6,165 bases of DNA. Origin: an uncultured Polyangiaceae bacterium (GTDB taxonomy: Bacteria > Myxococcota_A > Polyangia > Polyangiales > Houyiibacteriaceae). Location of the stretch: the NCBI GenBank assembly GCA_947259605.1, contig CAMYMX010000236.1:1-6165 (forward strand). The letters run 5' to 3'. The position numbers were made by a program, and so were the translations under genes. Below, piece after piece: positions 1-5,326 of this stretch; the stretch's first letter is position 1; each line of letters begins with the position of its first letter. The notes beneath the pieces were generated by a model. That model was not told the DNA's origin and did not search any database. It worked only from the letters and a program-made list of their open reading frames with translations.

Positions 1-1685
1 ATCCGAATCGCGGCTTCTACCATTGCTTCGGCTGCAAAGCGTCGGGCGACATCTTCTCGTTCTTGATGCACGTCGAGGGCAAGACCTTCCCCGAAGTCGC
101 GCGCGACCTCGCCGAGCAAACTGGCGTTCAGCTGCCGGTCTATGATCCGCAGCGCGAGGCAGAGCACCAGCGCAACAAGAAGCAGTCCGAGCGCCTCGCT
201 TCGTTGATCGAGCAGGCGACCGAGTTCTATCGCGCTCAGCTTCTCGAGCATCCTGATGCTGGCATTGCGCGCCAAGAGCTCTTGGATCGCGGCATCAGTG
301 AAGAGTCCATCCGCAAGTTCCGTTTAGGCTATGCACCTCATGGCTGGGACTCGCTCGTGCGTTTCTTGGAACGCGCCGGTGCATCACCCGAAGACGCGGA
401 AGCCGTCGGCCTCATCGTTCCGCGCCGCTCGGGCCGCGGCCACTACGACCGTTTCCGCCACCGATTGATGTTTCCGATCGCCGATGTGCACGGTAAAGTC
501 GTGGCCTTCAGCGGCCGAGCGCTCGCCCCTGCACCATCGATGGAGGAGCAAAAGGAGCCTCCGGCGAAGTACCTCAACAGCCCGGAGAACCAGCTCTATC
601 ACAAGGGCGAGGTTCTCTACGGGTTGCACGAAGGCCGCGTCGAGATCCGACGCGAAGACGCCAGCGTTCTGTGCGAAGGCAATTTCGACCTAGTCGCGTT
701 GCATCAGGCCGGCTTTCAGAACGCGGTTGCACCCATGGGCACGGCCTTCACCGAAGCACACGCCAAACTGCTCAAACGCTTTGCGCAGAAGGTGGTTTTG
801 CTCTTCGATGGCGACAAGGCTGGCCGTAAGGCCGTTCGCGAAGCGCATACGGTCGTGGGCAAAGCCGGGCTCGAAGCGCACGTCGTGACGCTGCCGCAGG
901 GCGCTGACCCCGACAGCTTCCTCCGAGAGCAGGGAGAGGAATCTTTGCGAATTCGAATCGTGAGCGCTCCCACCATAATCGAGTATTTAATTGACGATGC
1001 AGCCTCCAGCTCGGAATCAAACCCGCACGCAAAGGCGGAGTCGATCGCCAAACTTGGTCCGATTCTTGCCAAGGTTGAAAGCCCGATCGAACGCGGTCTC
1101 TATGTCGAACGCGTTGCCCGCAAATTTGGGATCACAGACCTAGGTTTGGTGCGCCACGAGTTGCGCCGCGGATTGGGTCGGCAGACCGATCGGACCATCG
1201 CTCGGCGTGACGCAGTGCAGCAGCCGATTGCAACGCGAGTGTCGGAGTTACAGTTGAAGTTGATTTCGCTGCTCGTCGATCAACCGACCTTGGTTCACCA
1301 CGAAGGGGTCGATAAACTTCCGAAGCTTTTGACGAGCCCTGATCTTCGCGCCATCTTTGATTCTATCTTGCAGATGGTGGATACGCAGGGATCGCTCGAT
1401 GTCACGGTATTGCTCGACGAGTTGACCGACAATCAGCTCAGGCCGTGGTTGGAAGCGAAGTTGGCGGTGCAGGAGCATGGCCTCGAGGAAGCACGTCAAA
1501 TTCTCGACGATGGCCTTCCACTTCTCGAACGAAAAAACATCGAACATGAGCTGCCCCGTTTGCAACAGCGCATCGTCGACGCGCGCCGAGTTGGTGACGA
1601 CGCACTAGCGGCAGGGCTCACTCGAGAGTTTGTGGAGCTGACGCGCAGCGCACACAAGCTCAAGTCGAACACAAAGCAGAGGTGA
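1..1685 (+). CDS. dnaG: DNA primase DnaG, 5'-truncated by the window edge
   Basis: DnaG synthesises the short RNA primers used at the replication fork. The reading frame is open from base 3 to the TGA at 1683-1685, giving about 560 visible residues; some 55 N-terminal residues lie outside the window, judged against E. coli DnaG. The first visible residues, FYHCFGCKASGDIFSFL, are the second half of the CHC2 zinc finger (cysteines at visible residues 8 and 11). KYLNSPE (189-195) belongs to the catalytic core. The TOPRIM metal site follows: glutamate in EGNFD (from 225), DGD (269-271) and GADPDS (300-305). From about residue 407 a helical C-terminal region fits the helicase-binding domain, which is always poorly conserved. 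EGNFD replaces the commoner EGYMD, but the acidic residues are kept, so the enzyme should be active. The end touches rpoD, as in the classic dnaG-rpoD operon. Confidence 0.97.
   Translation, partial: PNRGFYHCFGCKASGDIFSFLMHVEGKTFPEVARDLAEQTGVQLPVYDPQREAEHQRNKKQSERLASLIEQATEFYRAQLLEHPDAGIARQELLDRGISEESIRKFRLGYAPHGWDSLVRFLERAGASPEDAEAVGLIVPRRSGRGHYDRFRHRLMFPIADVHGKVVAFSGRALAPAPSMEEQKEPPAKYLNSPENQLYHKGEVLYGLHEGRVEIRREDASVLCEGNFDLVALHQAGFQNAVAPMGTAFTEAHAKLLKRFAQKVVLLFDGDKAGRKAVREAHTVVGKAGLEAHVVTLPQGADPDSFLREQGEESLRIRIVSAPTIIEYLIDDAASSSESNPHAKAESIAKLGPILAKVESPIERGLYVERVARKFGITDLGLVRHELRRGLGRQTDRTIARRDAVQQPIATRVSELQLKLISLLVDQPTLVHHEGVDKLPKLLTSPDLRAIFDSILQMVDTQGSLDVTVLLDELTDNQLRPWLEAKLAVQEHGLEEARQILDDGLPLLERKNIEHELPRLQQRIVDARRVGDDALAAGLTREFVELTRSAHKLKSNTKQR
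1679..1684 (+). promoter_or_regulatory. Ribosome binding site deciding the rpoD start
   Basis: GAGGTG lies inside the last codons of dnaG. Its GAGG core ends five bases before ATG 1688. The in-frame GTG at 1682 is itself part of this Shine-Dalgarno sequence, so it is a poor start, and ATG 1688 is preferred. Confidence 0.6.
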
Positions 1686-1687
1686 AG

Positions 1688-3538
1688 ATGGCGAGCAAGA
1701 GCTCAGTACGTACCGAGGAATCGACTTCATCCAAGTTCGACTCTGAACCCGTGTCGCGCGTAGTGCCGAAGCTCAAAGGGCGCGAGCGCAAGGAAGTGCA
1801 GGTGCTCCTGGAGCGCGGGCGCACGCAAGGGCATTTGACCTATGACGAGCTGAATGAGGCGCTGCCGCCGGACATGGTGACGTCCGATCAAATCGACGAC
1901 CTGATGGTGTGGCTCAAAAGCGAGGACATCGATGTAGTCGACGGTGCGCCCGAGGGACAGAGCCGAACGAGCGAAGTTCCCGTTGCAGCGACGCGGAGCT
2001 CCGCGCGCCGCGCGTCCACGATTCCGCCTCCTGCCGATGACAGTTACACGCAGAAGTCGAACGACCCGGTACGGATGTACTTGCGGAAGATGGGCTCGGT
2101 TTCGCTGCTCACGCGTGAGGGCGAAGTCGAAATCGCAAAGCGTATCGAAGATGGCGAAAGCAAGATTTTCCAAGTGATTCTCAATTCCCGCGTGGGAGTG
2201 AGTGAAATCCTGGAAATCGGTGAGACCCTCCGGAAGGGCAAACTCCGCATCAAGGACGTCGTCCGCGATCTGGACAAAGAAGAGGAGGTCGACTTCGAGG
2301 CCGCGAAGGTTCGCGCCCTCAAGGTCTTTGACAAGGTCAAGCGCATCGAGTCTTCGATGACGAAGGTTCGCGGTGAGCTCGAGGGCAAGCAAAAGGTGTC
2401 CGACCGGAGCAAGAAGCAGCACACGGCGCAGCTCGAAAAGCATCTGGAGGACCGGATCTCGCTTCTGCGGGAGCTCAACCTCACCAAGAAACAGATCGAT
2501 CGCGTCGTTGCTGCGATTAAGGGTTACACGCGCCGCGTCGAGCGGGCCCAGCGAGAGATCAGCGAAGCCGAGGCTCGCGTGGGCGGCCTCCGGTTCAAAG
2601 ACATGAAGCGCGTGGTGCGCGACATGCAAGAGAGCAAAGCCGTCGAGAAACGAGTTCATCGCAAGTACGGATCTGAGGAGCAGATTCTTCTCTCTGAGGA
2701 GCACGTCCGCGATGCCCAGAAGTCCATCGTCGATGTGGAAGAAGCCATGGGGCAGCCCGTTGATCGATTGCGCGAAACGTATCGAGCTCTTGCTGAAGGT
2801 GAGCGCCAGTCTGAGCGAGCGAAGGCAGAGCTGGTGGAAGCCAACCTGCGTCTCGTCGTCTCGATCGCCAAGAAGTACACGAATCGCGGCCTGCAGTTCC
2901 TCGATCTAATTCAGGAAGGCAACATCGGCTTGATGAAGGCCGTAGACAAGTTCGAGTATAAGCGCGGCTATAAGTTCTCGACCTACGCGACCTGGTGGAT
3001 CCGTCAGGCCATTACCCGGGCCATCGCCGATCAGGCCCGAACAATCCGAATTCCGGTCCACATGATCGAAACGATCAACAAGCTGATCCGGACCTCCCGC
3101 TACCTGGTGCAGGAGCTGGGCCGGGAGCCCGATCCAGAAGAGATCGCCGAGCGGATGGAGATGCCTCTGGAAAAGGTACGGAAGGTTCTGAAGATCGCCA
3201 AAGAGCCGATCAGTCTCGAGACCCCGATCGGGGAAGAGGAAGACAGCCACCTCGGAGACTTCATCGAAGACAAAAACGCCGTCTCCCCCGTAGAGGCCGT
3301 CATCGGCGGCAACCTCGAAGACCAGACCCGCCGCGTCCTCAAGACTTTGACGCCCCGGGAAGAGAAGGTCCTCCGAATGCGCTTCGGCATCGGTGAAAAG
3401 AGCGATCACACCCTCGAGGAGGTCGGCCAGGACTTCGAAGTCACCCGAGAGCGAATCCGCCAGATCGAGGCCAAGGCGTTGCGAAAGCTTCGGCATCCAA
3501 GCCGTTCGAAACAGCTCCGCTCGTTCATGGACAACTAA
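1688..3538 (+). CDS. rpoD: RNA polymerase primary sigma factor RpoD (sigma-70)
   Basis: This is the housekeeping sigma factor, which directs RNA polymerase to -10/-35 promoters. It has 616 residues from ATG 1688; the in-frame GTG at 1682, overlapping the dnaG stop, would give 618. Numbering from the ATG, region 1.1 is at about 38-88 (GHLTYDELNEALPPDMV, very close to E. coli) and region 1.2 starts at about 126 (DPVRMYLRKMG). A highly charged, probably coiled-coil non-conserved region spans about 160-370. Region 2 covers about 377-460, with LDLIQEGNIGLMKAVDKF and the -10-recognising YATWWIRQAITRAIADQ (from 433). Region 3 follows, then region 4 from about 553 (TLTPREEKVLRMRFGIGE), with the -35 helix-turn-helix near 575-598 (TLEEVG, VTRERIRQIEAKALRKLRH). 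Region 1.1 and the full domain set mark it as primary, not alternative. No promoter of its own is evident; dnaG read-through is likely. Confidence 0.98.
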   Translation: MASKSSVRTEESTSSKFDSEPVSRVVPKLKGRERKEVQVLLERGRTQGHLTYDELNEALPPDMVTSDQIDDLMVWLKSEDIDVVDGAPEGQSRTSEVPVAATRSSARRASTIPPPADDSYTQKSNDPVRMYLRKMGSVSLLTREGEVEIAKRIEDGESKIFQVILNSRVGVSEILEIGETLRKGKLRIKDVVRDLDKEEEVDFEAAKVRALKVFDKVKRIESSMTKVRGELEGKQKVSDRSKKQHTAQLEKHLEDRISLLRELNLTKKQIDRVVAAIKGYTRRVERAQREISEAEARVGGLRFKDMKRVVRDMQESKAVEKRVHRKYGSEEQILLSEEHVRDAQKSIVDVEEAMGQPVDRLRETYRALAEGERQSERAKAELVEANLRLVVSIAKKYTNRGLQFLDLIQEGNIGLMKAVDKFEYKRGYKFSTYATWWIRQAITRAIADQARTIRIPVHMIETINKLIRTSRYLVQELGREPDPEEIAERMEMPLEKVRKVLKIAKEPISLETPIGEEEDSHLGDFIEDKNAVSPVEAVIGGNLEDQTRRVLKTLTPREEKVLRMRFGIGEKSDHTLEEVGQDFEVTRERIRQIEAKALRKLRHPSRSKQLRSFMDN

Positions 3539-3565
3539 CGGGACGCGGAAAAAGTCGCGATACGG

Positions 3566-3605
3566 GCGTCCTCATGGCGGCTTTGAACGGCTCGCGCTGC
3601 CGCGG
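3566..3605 (+). repeat. Possible internally deleted remnant of the intergenic repeat
   Basis: The 17 bases at 3589-3605, GGCTCGCGCTGCCGCGG, are identical to the 3' end of repeat copy B at 4924-4940. In both places they are followed by a G-rich tract and then a full repeat copy. The bases before them (GTCCTC, then TGGC and GGC) resemble the 5' part of copy A with most of the middle missing. The simplest reading is that a decayed unit precedes copy A, as copy B precedes copy C. The 17-base identity is seen directly; the deletion history is inferred. Confidence 0.4.
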
Positions 3606-3626
3606 ATGTTGGGAGGTGGGAGTGTT

Positions 3627-3771
3627 GGGTGGGCTGTGTCGTGCGGCTTGTTGACACCGCCCCGCCCACCCCCACCCCCACCCGTAGTCCTCCCTGGCGC
3701 GGCATTCGCTTCGCTCTGCCTTGCCGGCGCTTCGCGCCGGGCTTCGCCCTGCGGGCTCGCGCTGCCGCGCC
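3627..3771. repeat. Structured GC-rich intergenic repeat, copy A
   Basis: This copy lies between rpoD and the tRNA gene. In order it has a G-rich arm GGGTGGGC (3627-3634), which can pair with GCCCACCC (3664-3671) around an inner GTGTC/GACAC pair (3636-3640/3653-3657). A C-rich tract (3660-3683) follows, then the body. The body has an outer stem GGCGCGGCA/TGCCGCGCC (3696-3704/3763-3771) enclosing hairpin H1 CCGGCGC-TTC-GCGCCGG (3724-3740) and hairpin H2 GCCC-TGC-GGGC (3746-3756). Copies B and C share this order. Copy A has one more CCCCCA unit in the C-rich tract. Identity and mobility are unknown; it could be a REP-like element, a decayed miniature transposon or a transcript-end structure. 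It occupies most of the 318-bp gap between rpoD and the tRNA. Confidence 0.75.
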
Positions 3772-3856
3772 CCGGTACGCCCGTCGCAAGCCGTTCTCCG
3801 GTCGTAAGTTGTCTTTGATTCGCGTTGGAGGCTGGTTCGGGCTAGTAGTGCCCTGA

Positions 3857-3930
3857 GGGCCCATAGCTCAATTGGTTAGAGCCCCCGGCTCATAACCGGG
3901 TTGTTCCTGGTTCGAGTCCAGGTGGGCCTA
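3857..3930 (+). tRNA. tRNA with anticodon CAT, probably tRNA-Ile2 (alternatively elongator tRNA-Met)
   Basis: A complete cloverleaf of 74 nt can be drawn. The acceptor arms are 3857-3863 and 3923-3929, with a G-U first pair and six Watson-Crick pairs. The D stem is GCTC/GAGC (3866-3869/3879-3882) and the anticodon stem CCCGG/CCGGG (3884-3888/3896-3900), with loop CTCATAA and anticodon CAT at 3891-3893. The variable loop has five bases, the T arm is CCTGG-TTCGAGT-CCAGG (3906-3922), and the discriminator is A3930. The terminal CCA is not fully encoded (CCG follows). C11-G24 and the lack of three consecutive G-C pairs next to the anticodon loop argue against an initiator. The C4-G69 and C5-G68 pairs match those known to mark tRNA-Ile2 for lysidine modification by TilS and differ from E. 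coli tRNA-Met, so Ile2 is favoured. The tRNA call is firm, the isotype less so. Confidence 0.93.
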
Positions 3931-3931
3931 C

Positions 3932-3960
3932 CGAGCAAAACTGCGTTGCGGTTTTGCTCG
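3932..3960 (+). terminator. Strong hairpin immediately after the tRNA; possible terminator or processing signal
   Basis: CGAGCAAAAC (3932-3941) and GTTTTGCTCG (3951-3960) are perfect inverted repeats. The stem can extend inward by one T-G wobble and two G-C pairs to 13 pairs with a three-base GTT loop. It starts two bases after the tRNA discriminator base. There is no T run after it, so it is not a textbook intrinsic terminator; 3'-end processing of the tRNA precursor is an equally good reading. Confidence 0.5.
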
Positions 3961-3971
3961 AGCCACGTGGG

Positions 3972-3994
3972 CGGCGCACAGCGCCGACTTTATA
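3972..3994 (+). terminator. Second short hairpin after the tRNA, weak terminator candidate
   Basis: CGGCGC-ACA-GCGCCG (3972-3986) is a perfect six-pair, all-GC stem with a three-base loop, followed by ACTTTATA. The short T stretch makes it a weak candidate for the actual transcription stop of the tRNA unit. It separates the tRNA from the zinc-ribbon gene 86 bases further on. Confidence 0.3.
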
Positions 3995-4068
3995 CGGCCA
4001 CGCCCGAGTCCGTTCTCTTGCACCCTCTGCAAAGGCACGCTACAGCCCCGCCAGCTCAGACTGACCAC

Positions 4069-4073
4069 GGAGG
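4069..4073 (+). promoter_or_regulatory. Ribosome binding site supporting a TTG start
   Basis: A perfect GGAGG ends six bases before TTG 4080. No ATG or GTG in this frame has comparable spacing, so this site decides the unusual start of the zinc-ribbon gene. Confidence 0.75.
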
Positions 4074-4079
4074 CGATCC

Positions 4080-4793
4080 TTGCGCGAAGAGCTCGTAGCG
4101 CTTGCAAAACTTGCTGAGATGGATGACTCGGCGCGTGACATCGACGCCGAGCTCAAGCAGATACCGCAGCGTCTAGAAGAGATGCGGAACAGTGTCCTGA
4201 CGCTGGAGACGATGCTTGCTCAAGAGCGTCAGCAGCTCAGCGAAGCCGAGCAGCTGAAAGCCAAGCAAACCAGCGAGCTCAAGGAGCGAAGCGAAGGGCT
4301 GCAGCGGGCTCGCAAGAAGGTCGCCCAAGCGACGAGCATCCGTGAAGCCGACGCAGGCGAGCGAGAGGTCGAGGCTAATCGCCGCGCCATCAAGGAGCGC
4401 GAAGACGAGCTGGGCCGAATCGCGCAGGCGATCGAAGCGAAGACGGCTTCACTCGCCGAGCGGGAGAAAGACTTCGAAGAGACCAAAACCTCTCTTCAAA
4501 CAGACGAAGAGTCTTCCAAGACTCGTGTCGCCGAGCTCGAGGAGCAGCGGGCCAAACTGCTCGACGGCCGCGACGTGCTCGCCGCCAAGGTCTCCAAGAC
4601 GATCATCAAGCGCTACGAACGCCTGAAGACCGGAATTCCGAACGCGGTGATCATCATCAGCGACGGCACATGCACGGCGTGCCGCATGGCGCTACCGCCC
4701 CAGTTGACGATCGAGCTCCAGCGAGCGAACGAGCTACATCAGTGCCCGCACTGCCGCCGGATCATCATTCATAAGGCGGTGGTGGAGGGGTAG
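4080..4793 (+). CDS. Coiled-coil C4-type zinc-ribbon protein (COG1579 / zf-RING_7 type)
   Basis: A 237-residue soluble protein with no signal peptide or membrane segment. Residues 1 to about 165 are rich in Glu, Lys, Gln, Arg and Ala in heptad-like patterns, consistent with a long helical hairpin coiled coil. The conserved segment KTIIKRYERLKTG leads into a C-terminal zinc ribbon: CTAC at 198-201 and CPHC at 222-225, four cysteines that should bind one zinc. Both architecture and length match the COG1579 family. Characterised relatives include Helicobacter HP0958 (FlgZ), which stabilises the sigma factor RpoN, and Chlamydia CT398, which binds RpoN; many others are unstudied. Whether this copy contacts a sigma factor is not shown here, so no function is assigned. 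It follows rpoD and the tRNA on the same strand, but the hairpins upstream suggest its own transcript. The last codons (GTG GTG GAG GGG TAG) run into the G-rich arm of repeat copy B. Confidence 0.9.
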   Translation: MREELVALAKLAEMDDSARDIDAELKQIPQRLEEMRNSVLTLETMLAQERQQLSEAEQLKAKQTSELKERSEGLQRARKKVAQATSIREADAGEREVEANRRAIKEREDELGRIAQAIEAKTASLAEREKDFEETKTSLQTDEESSKTRVAELEEQRAKLLDGRDVLAAKVSKTIIKRYERLKTGIPNAVIIISDGTCTACRMALPPQLTIELQRANELHQCPHCRRIIIHKAVVEG

Positions 4794-4940
4794 GTGGGGT
4801 GCTGAGCGTGGGGCCTGGTTTGGTTTGGTTACACCGCCCGCCCACCCCCACCCGTAATCCTCCCTGCCGCGGCGTTCGCTGCGCTTCGCCTTGCCGGCGC
4901 GTTGCGCCGGGCTTCGCCGTTCCGGCTCGCGCTGCCGCGG
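4793..4940. repeat. Structured GC-rich intergenic repeat, copy B
   Basis: This copy begins at the stop codon of the zinc-ribbon gene. G-rich arm GGTGGGG (4793-4799) can pair with CCCCACC (4846-4852). Three GG-TTT-like steps (4813-4829) are followed by a C-rich tract (4836-4853). The body has an outer stem CCGCGGC/GCCGCGG (4867-4873/4934-4940, plus a G-T wobble), hairpin H1 CCGGCGC-GTT-GCGCCGG (4894-4910) and hairpin H2 GCCG-TTC-CGGC (4916-4926). Bases 4809-4871 are identical to 4967-5029 in copy C. Relative to copy A, one pair in the outer stem and one in H2 have changed on both sides. Confidence 0.8.
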
Positions 4941-4948
4941 GTGTGGTG

Positions 4949-5098
4949 GGGGGTGGTTGATGGGCTTGGGGCCTGGTTTGGTTTGGTTACACCGCCCGCC
5001 CACCCCCACCCGTAATCCTCCCTGCCGCGCGCATCGCTACGCTCGCGCTTGGCGGCGCGTTGCGCCTTGCTTCGCCCTTCGGGCTCGCGCTTCCGCCT
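4949..5098. repeat. Structured GC-rich intergenic repeat, copy C (tandem to B, period 158 bp)
   Basis: Copy C aligns with copy B without gaps at an offset of 158 bases, with a perfect 63-base match at 4967-5029 and looser similarity to 5098. G-rich arm GGGGGTGG (4949-4956) can pair with CCACCCCC (5000-5007). H1 is shortened to GGCGC-GTT-GCGCC (5054-5066); H2 is GCCC-TTC-GGGC (5074-5084), as in copy A. The outer stem no longer pairs well, so this copy is structurally the most degraded although its first half is identical to B. Confidence 0.8.
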
Positions 5099-5182
5099 GC
5101 TGTTTGGGAAGGTTAGTGGTCATGTCTCCGTATGGAGGGGCGCCGGTGAACGCGATGTGGGGGTTCGGCGGCGTGTGAGTGA

Positions 5183-5213
5183 CAATCGGCAAGACAGCAA
5201 CTACCGCCGATTG
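5183..5213. other. Hairpin: 8-bp perfect inverted repeat
   Basis: CAATCGGC (5183-5190) and GCCGATTG (5206-5213) pair perfectly around a 15-base loop. It lies directly upstream of the larger nested structure at 5214-5314. No T run follows on either strand, so it is not a terminator by itself. Confidence 0.45.
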
Positions 5214-5314
5214 GCGCGAGCTCCGAGGGGCGCCTTGCGTGGCCCCTGCTCGCAGTCATTCCGGCCACCTTTGCAAGGCGCCCCGTCCGCTGAACTCCCG
5301 CGTCGCGCTTTTTT
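5214..5314 (+). terminator. Large nested stem ending in six T's, candidate terminator or structured RNA 3' end
   Basis: An inner stem pairs GGGGCGCCTTGC (5227-5238) with GCAAGGCGCCCC (5273-5284), 12 perfect pairs. It continues through GTGGCC/GGCCAC (5239-5244/5263-5268) across a four-base CTTT bulge, giving 18 pairs and an 18-base loop. An outer pairing GCGCGA/TCGCGC (5214-5219/5303-5308) is followed directly by TTTTTT (5309-5314), the right order for an intrinsic terminator on the plus strand. The outer stem is only six pairs and closes a large loop, so terminator function is inferred. The inner stem is seen directly. Confidence 0.45.
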
Positions 5315-5326
5315 CCGCGCCCCGGA

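Larger units (their letters stand above)
4794..5326. other. Convergent intergenic region, 533 bp without a credible gene
   Basis: The zinc-ribbon gene (plus strand) and ilvE (minus strand) point into this region from either side. It holds repeat copies B and C, then about 80 bases (5099-5182) in which I see nothing convincing beyond a 4-pair CTCC/GGAG hairpin, then the nested inverted repeats at 5183-5314. Open frames across the repeats carry no recognisable domain and simply follow the GC-rich repeat composition. Confidence 0.8.

Noticed and set aside
1727..2704. Long minus-strand open frame (325 codons) opposite rpoD
   Set aside because: It lies wholly within a clearly conserved sigma factor gene; GC-rich codon use commonly opens the antisense frame, and its Leu/Arg/His-rich product has no recognisable domain.
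2906..3496. Minus-strand open frame (196 codons) opposite the 3' half of rpoD
   Set aside because: Same antisense shadow effect over the most conserved regions of RpoD; no ribosome binding site or domain seen.
3651..3679. Perfect TTGACA -35 box upstream of the tRNA
   Set aside because: The sequence 16-18 bases downstream is pure C/A tract with no -10 box, and copies B and C have GTTACA instead, so it is part of the repeat.
3562..3784. ACGGGCGT (3562-3569) and ACGCCCGT (3777-3784) as terminal inverted repeats flanking copy A
   Set aside because: Eight bases over this distance in GC-rich DNA can occur by chance, copies B and C lack the flanks, and no target-site duplication was seen.
3815..3848. 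TTGATT and TAGTAG as a tRNA promoter
   Set aside because: The spacer would be 22 bases, too long for a sigma-70 promoter; no better pair was found near 3857.
3535..3864. Open frames on both strands across repeat copy A
   Set aside because: Arg/Ala/Pro-rich products follow the GC-rich repeat sequence and the minus-strand frame overlaps the tRNA; no domain is visible.
3989..3996. TATACG as a -10 box for the zinc-ribbon gene
   Set aside because: It matches four of six consensus bases but has no -35-like hexamer at 16-18 bases upstream, and it directly follows the 3972-3986 hairpin.
5122..5178. 18-residue open frame beginning MSPYGG
   Set aside because: Only a weak GGAAGG lies nine bases upstream, the frame is very short, and nothing else supports it; conservation would be needed.
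4794..5326. CRISPR array or integron attC sites in the convergent intergenic region
   Set aside because: There are only two tandem units of 158 bp without unique spacers, and none of the paired GTTRRRY/RYYYAAC core sites expected of attC.
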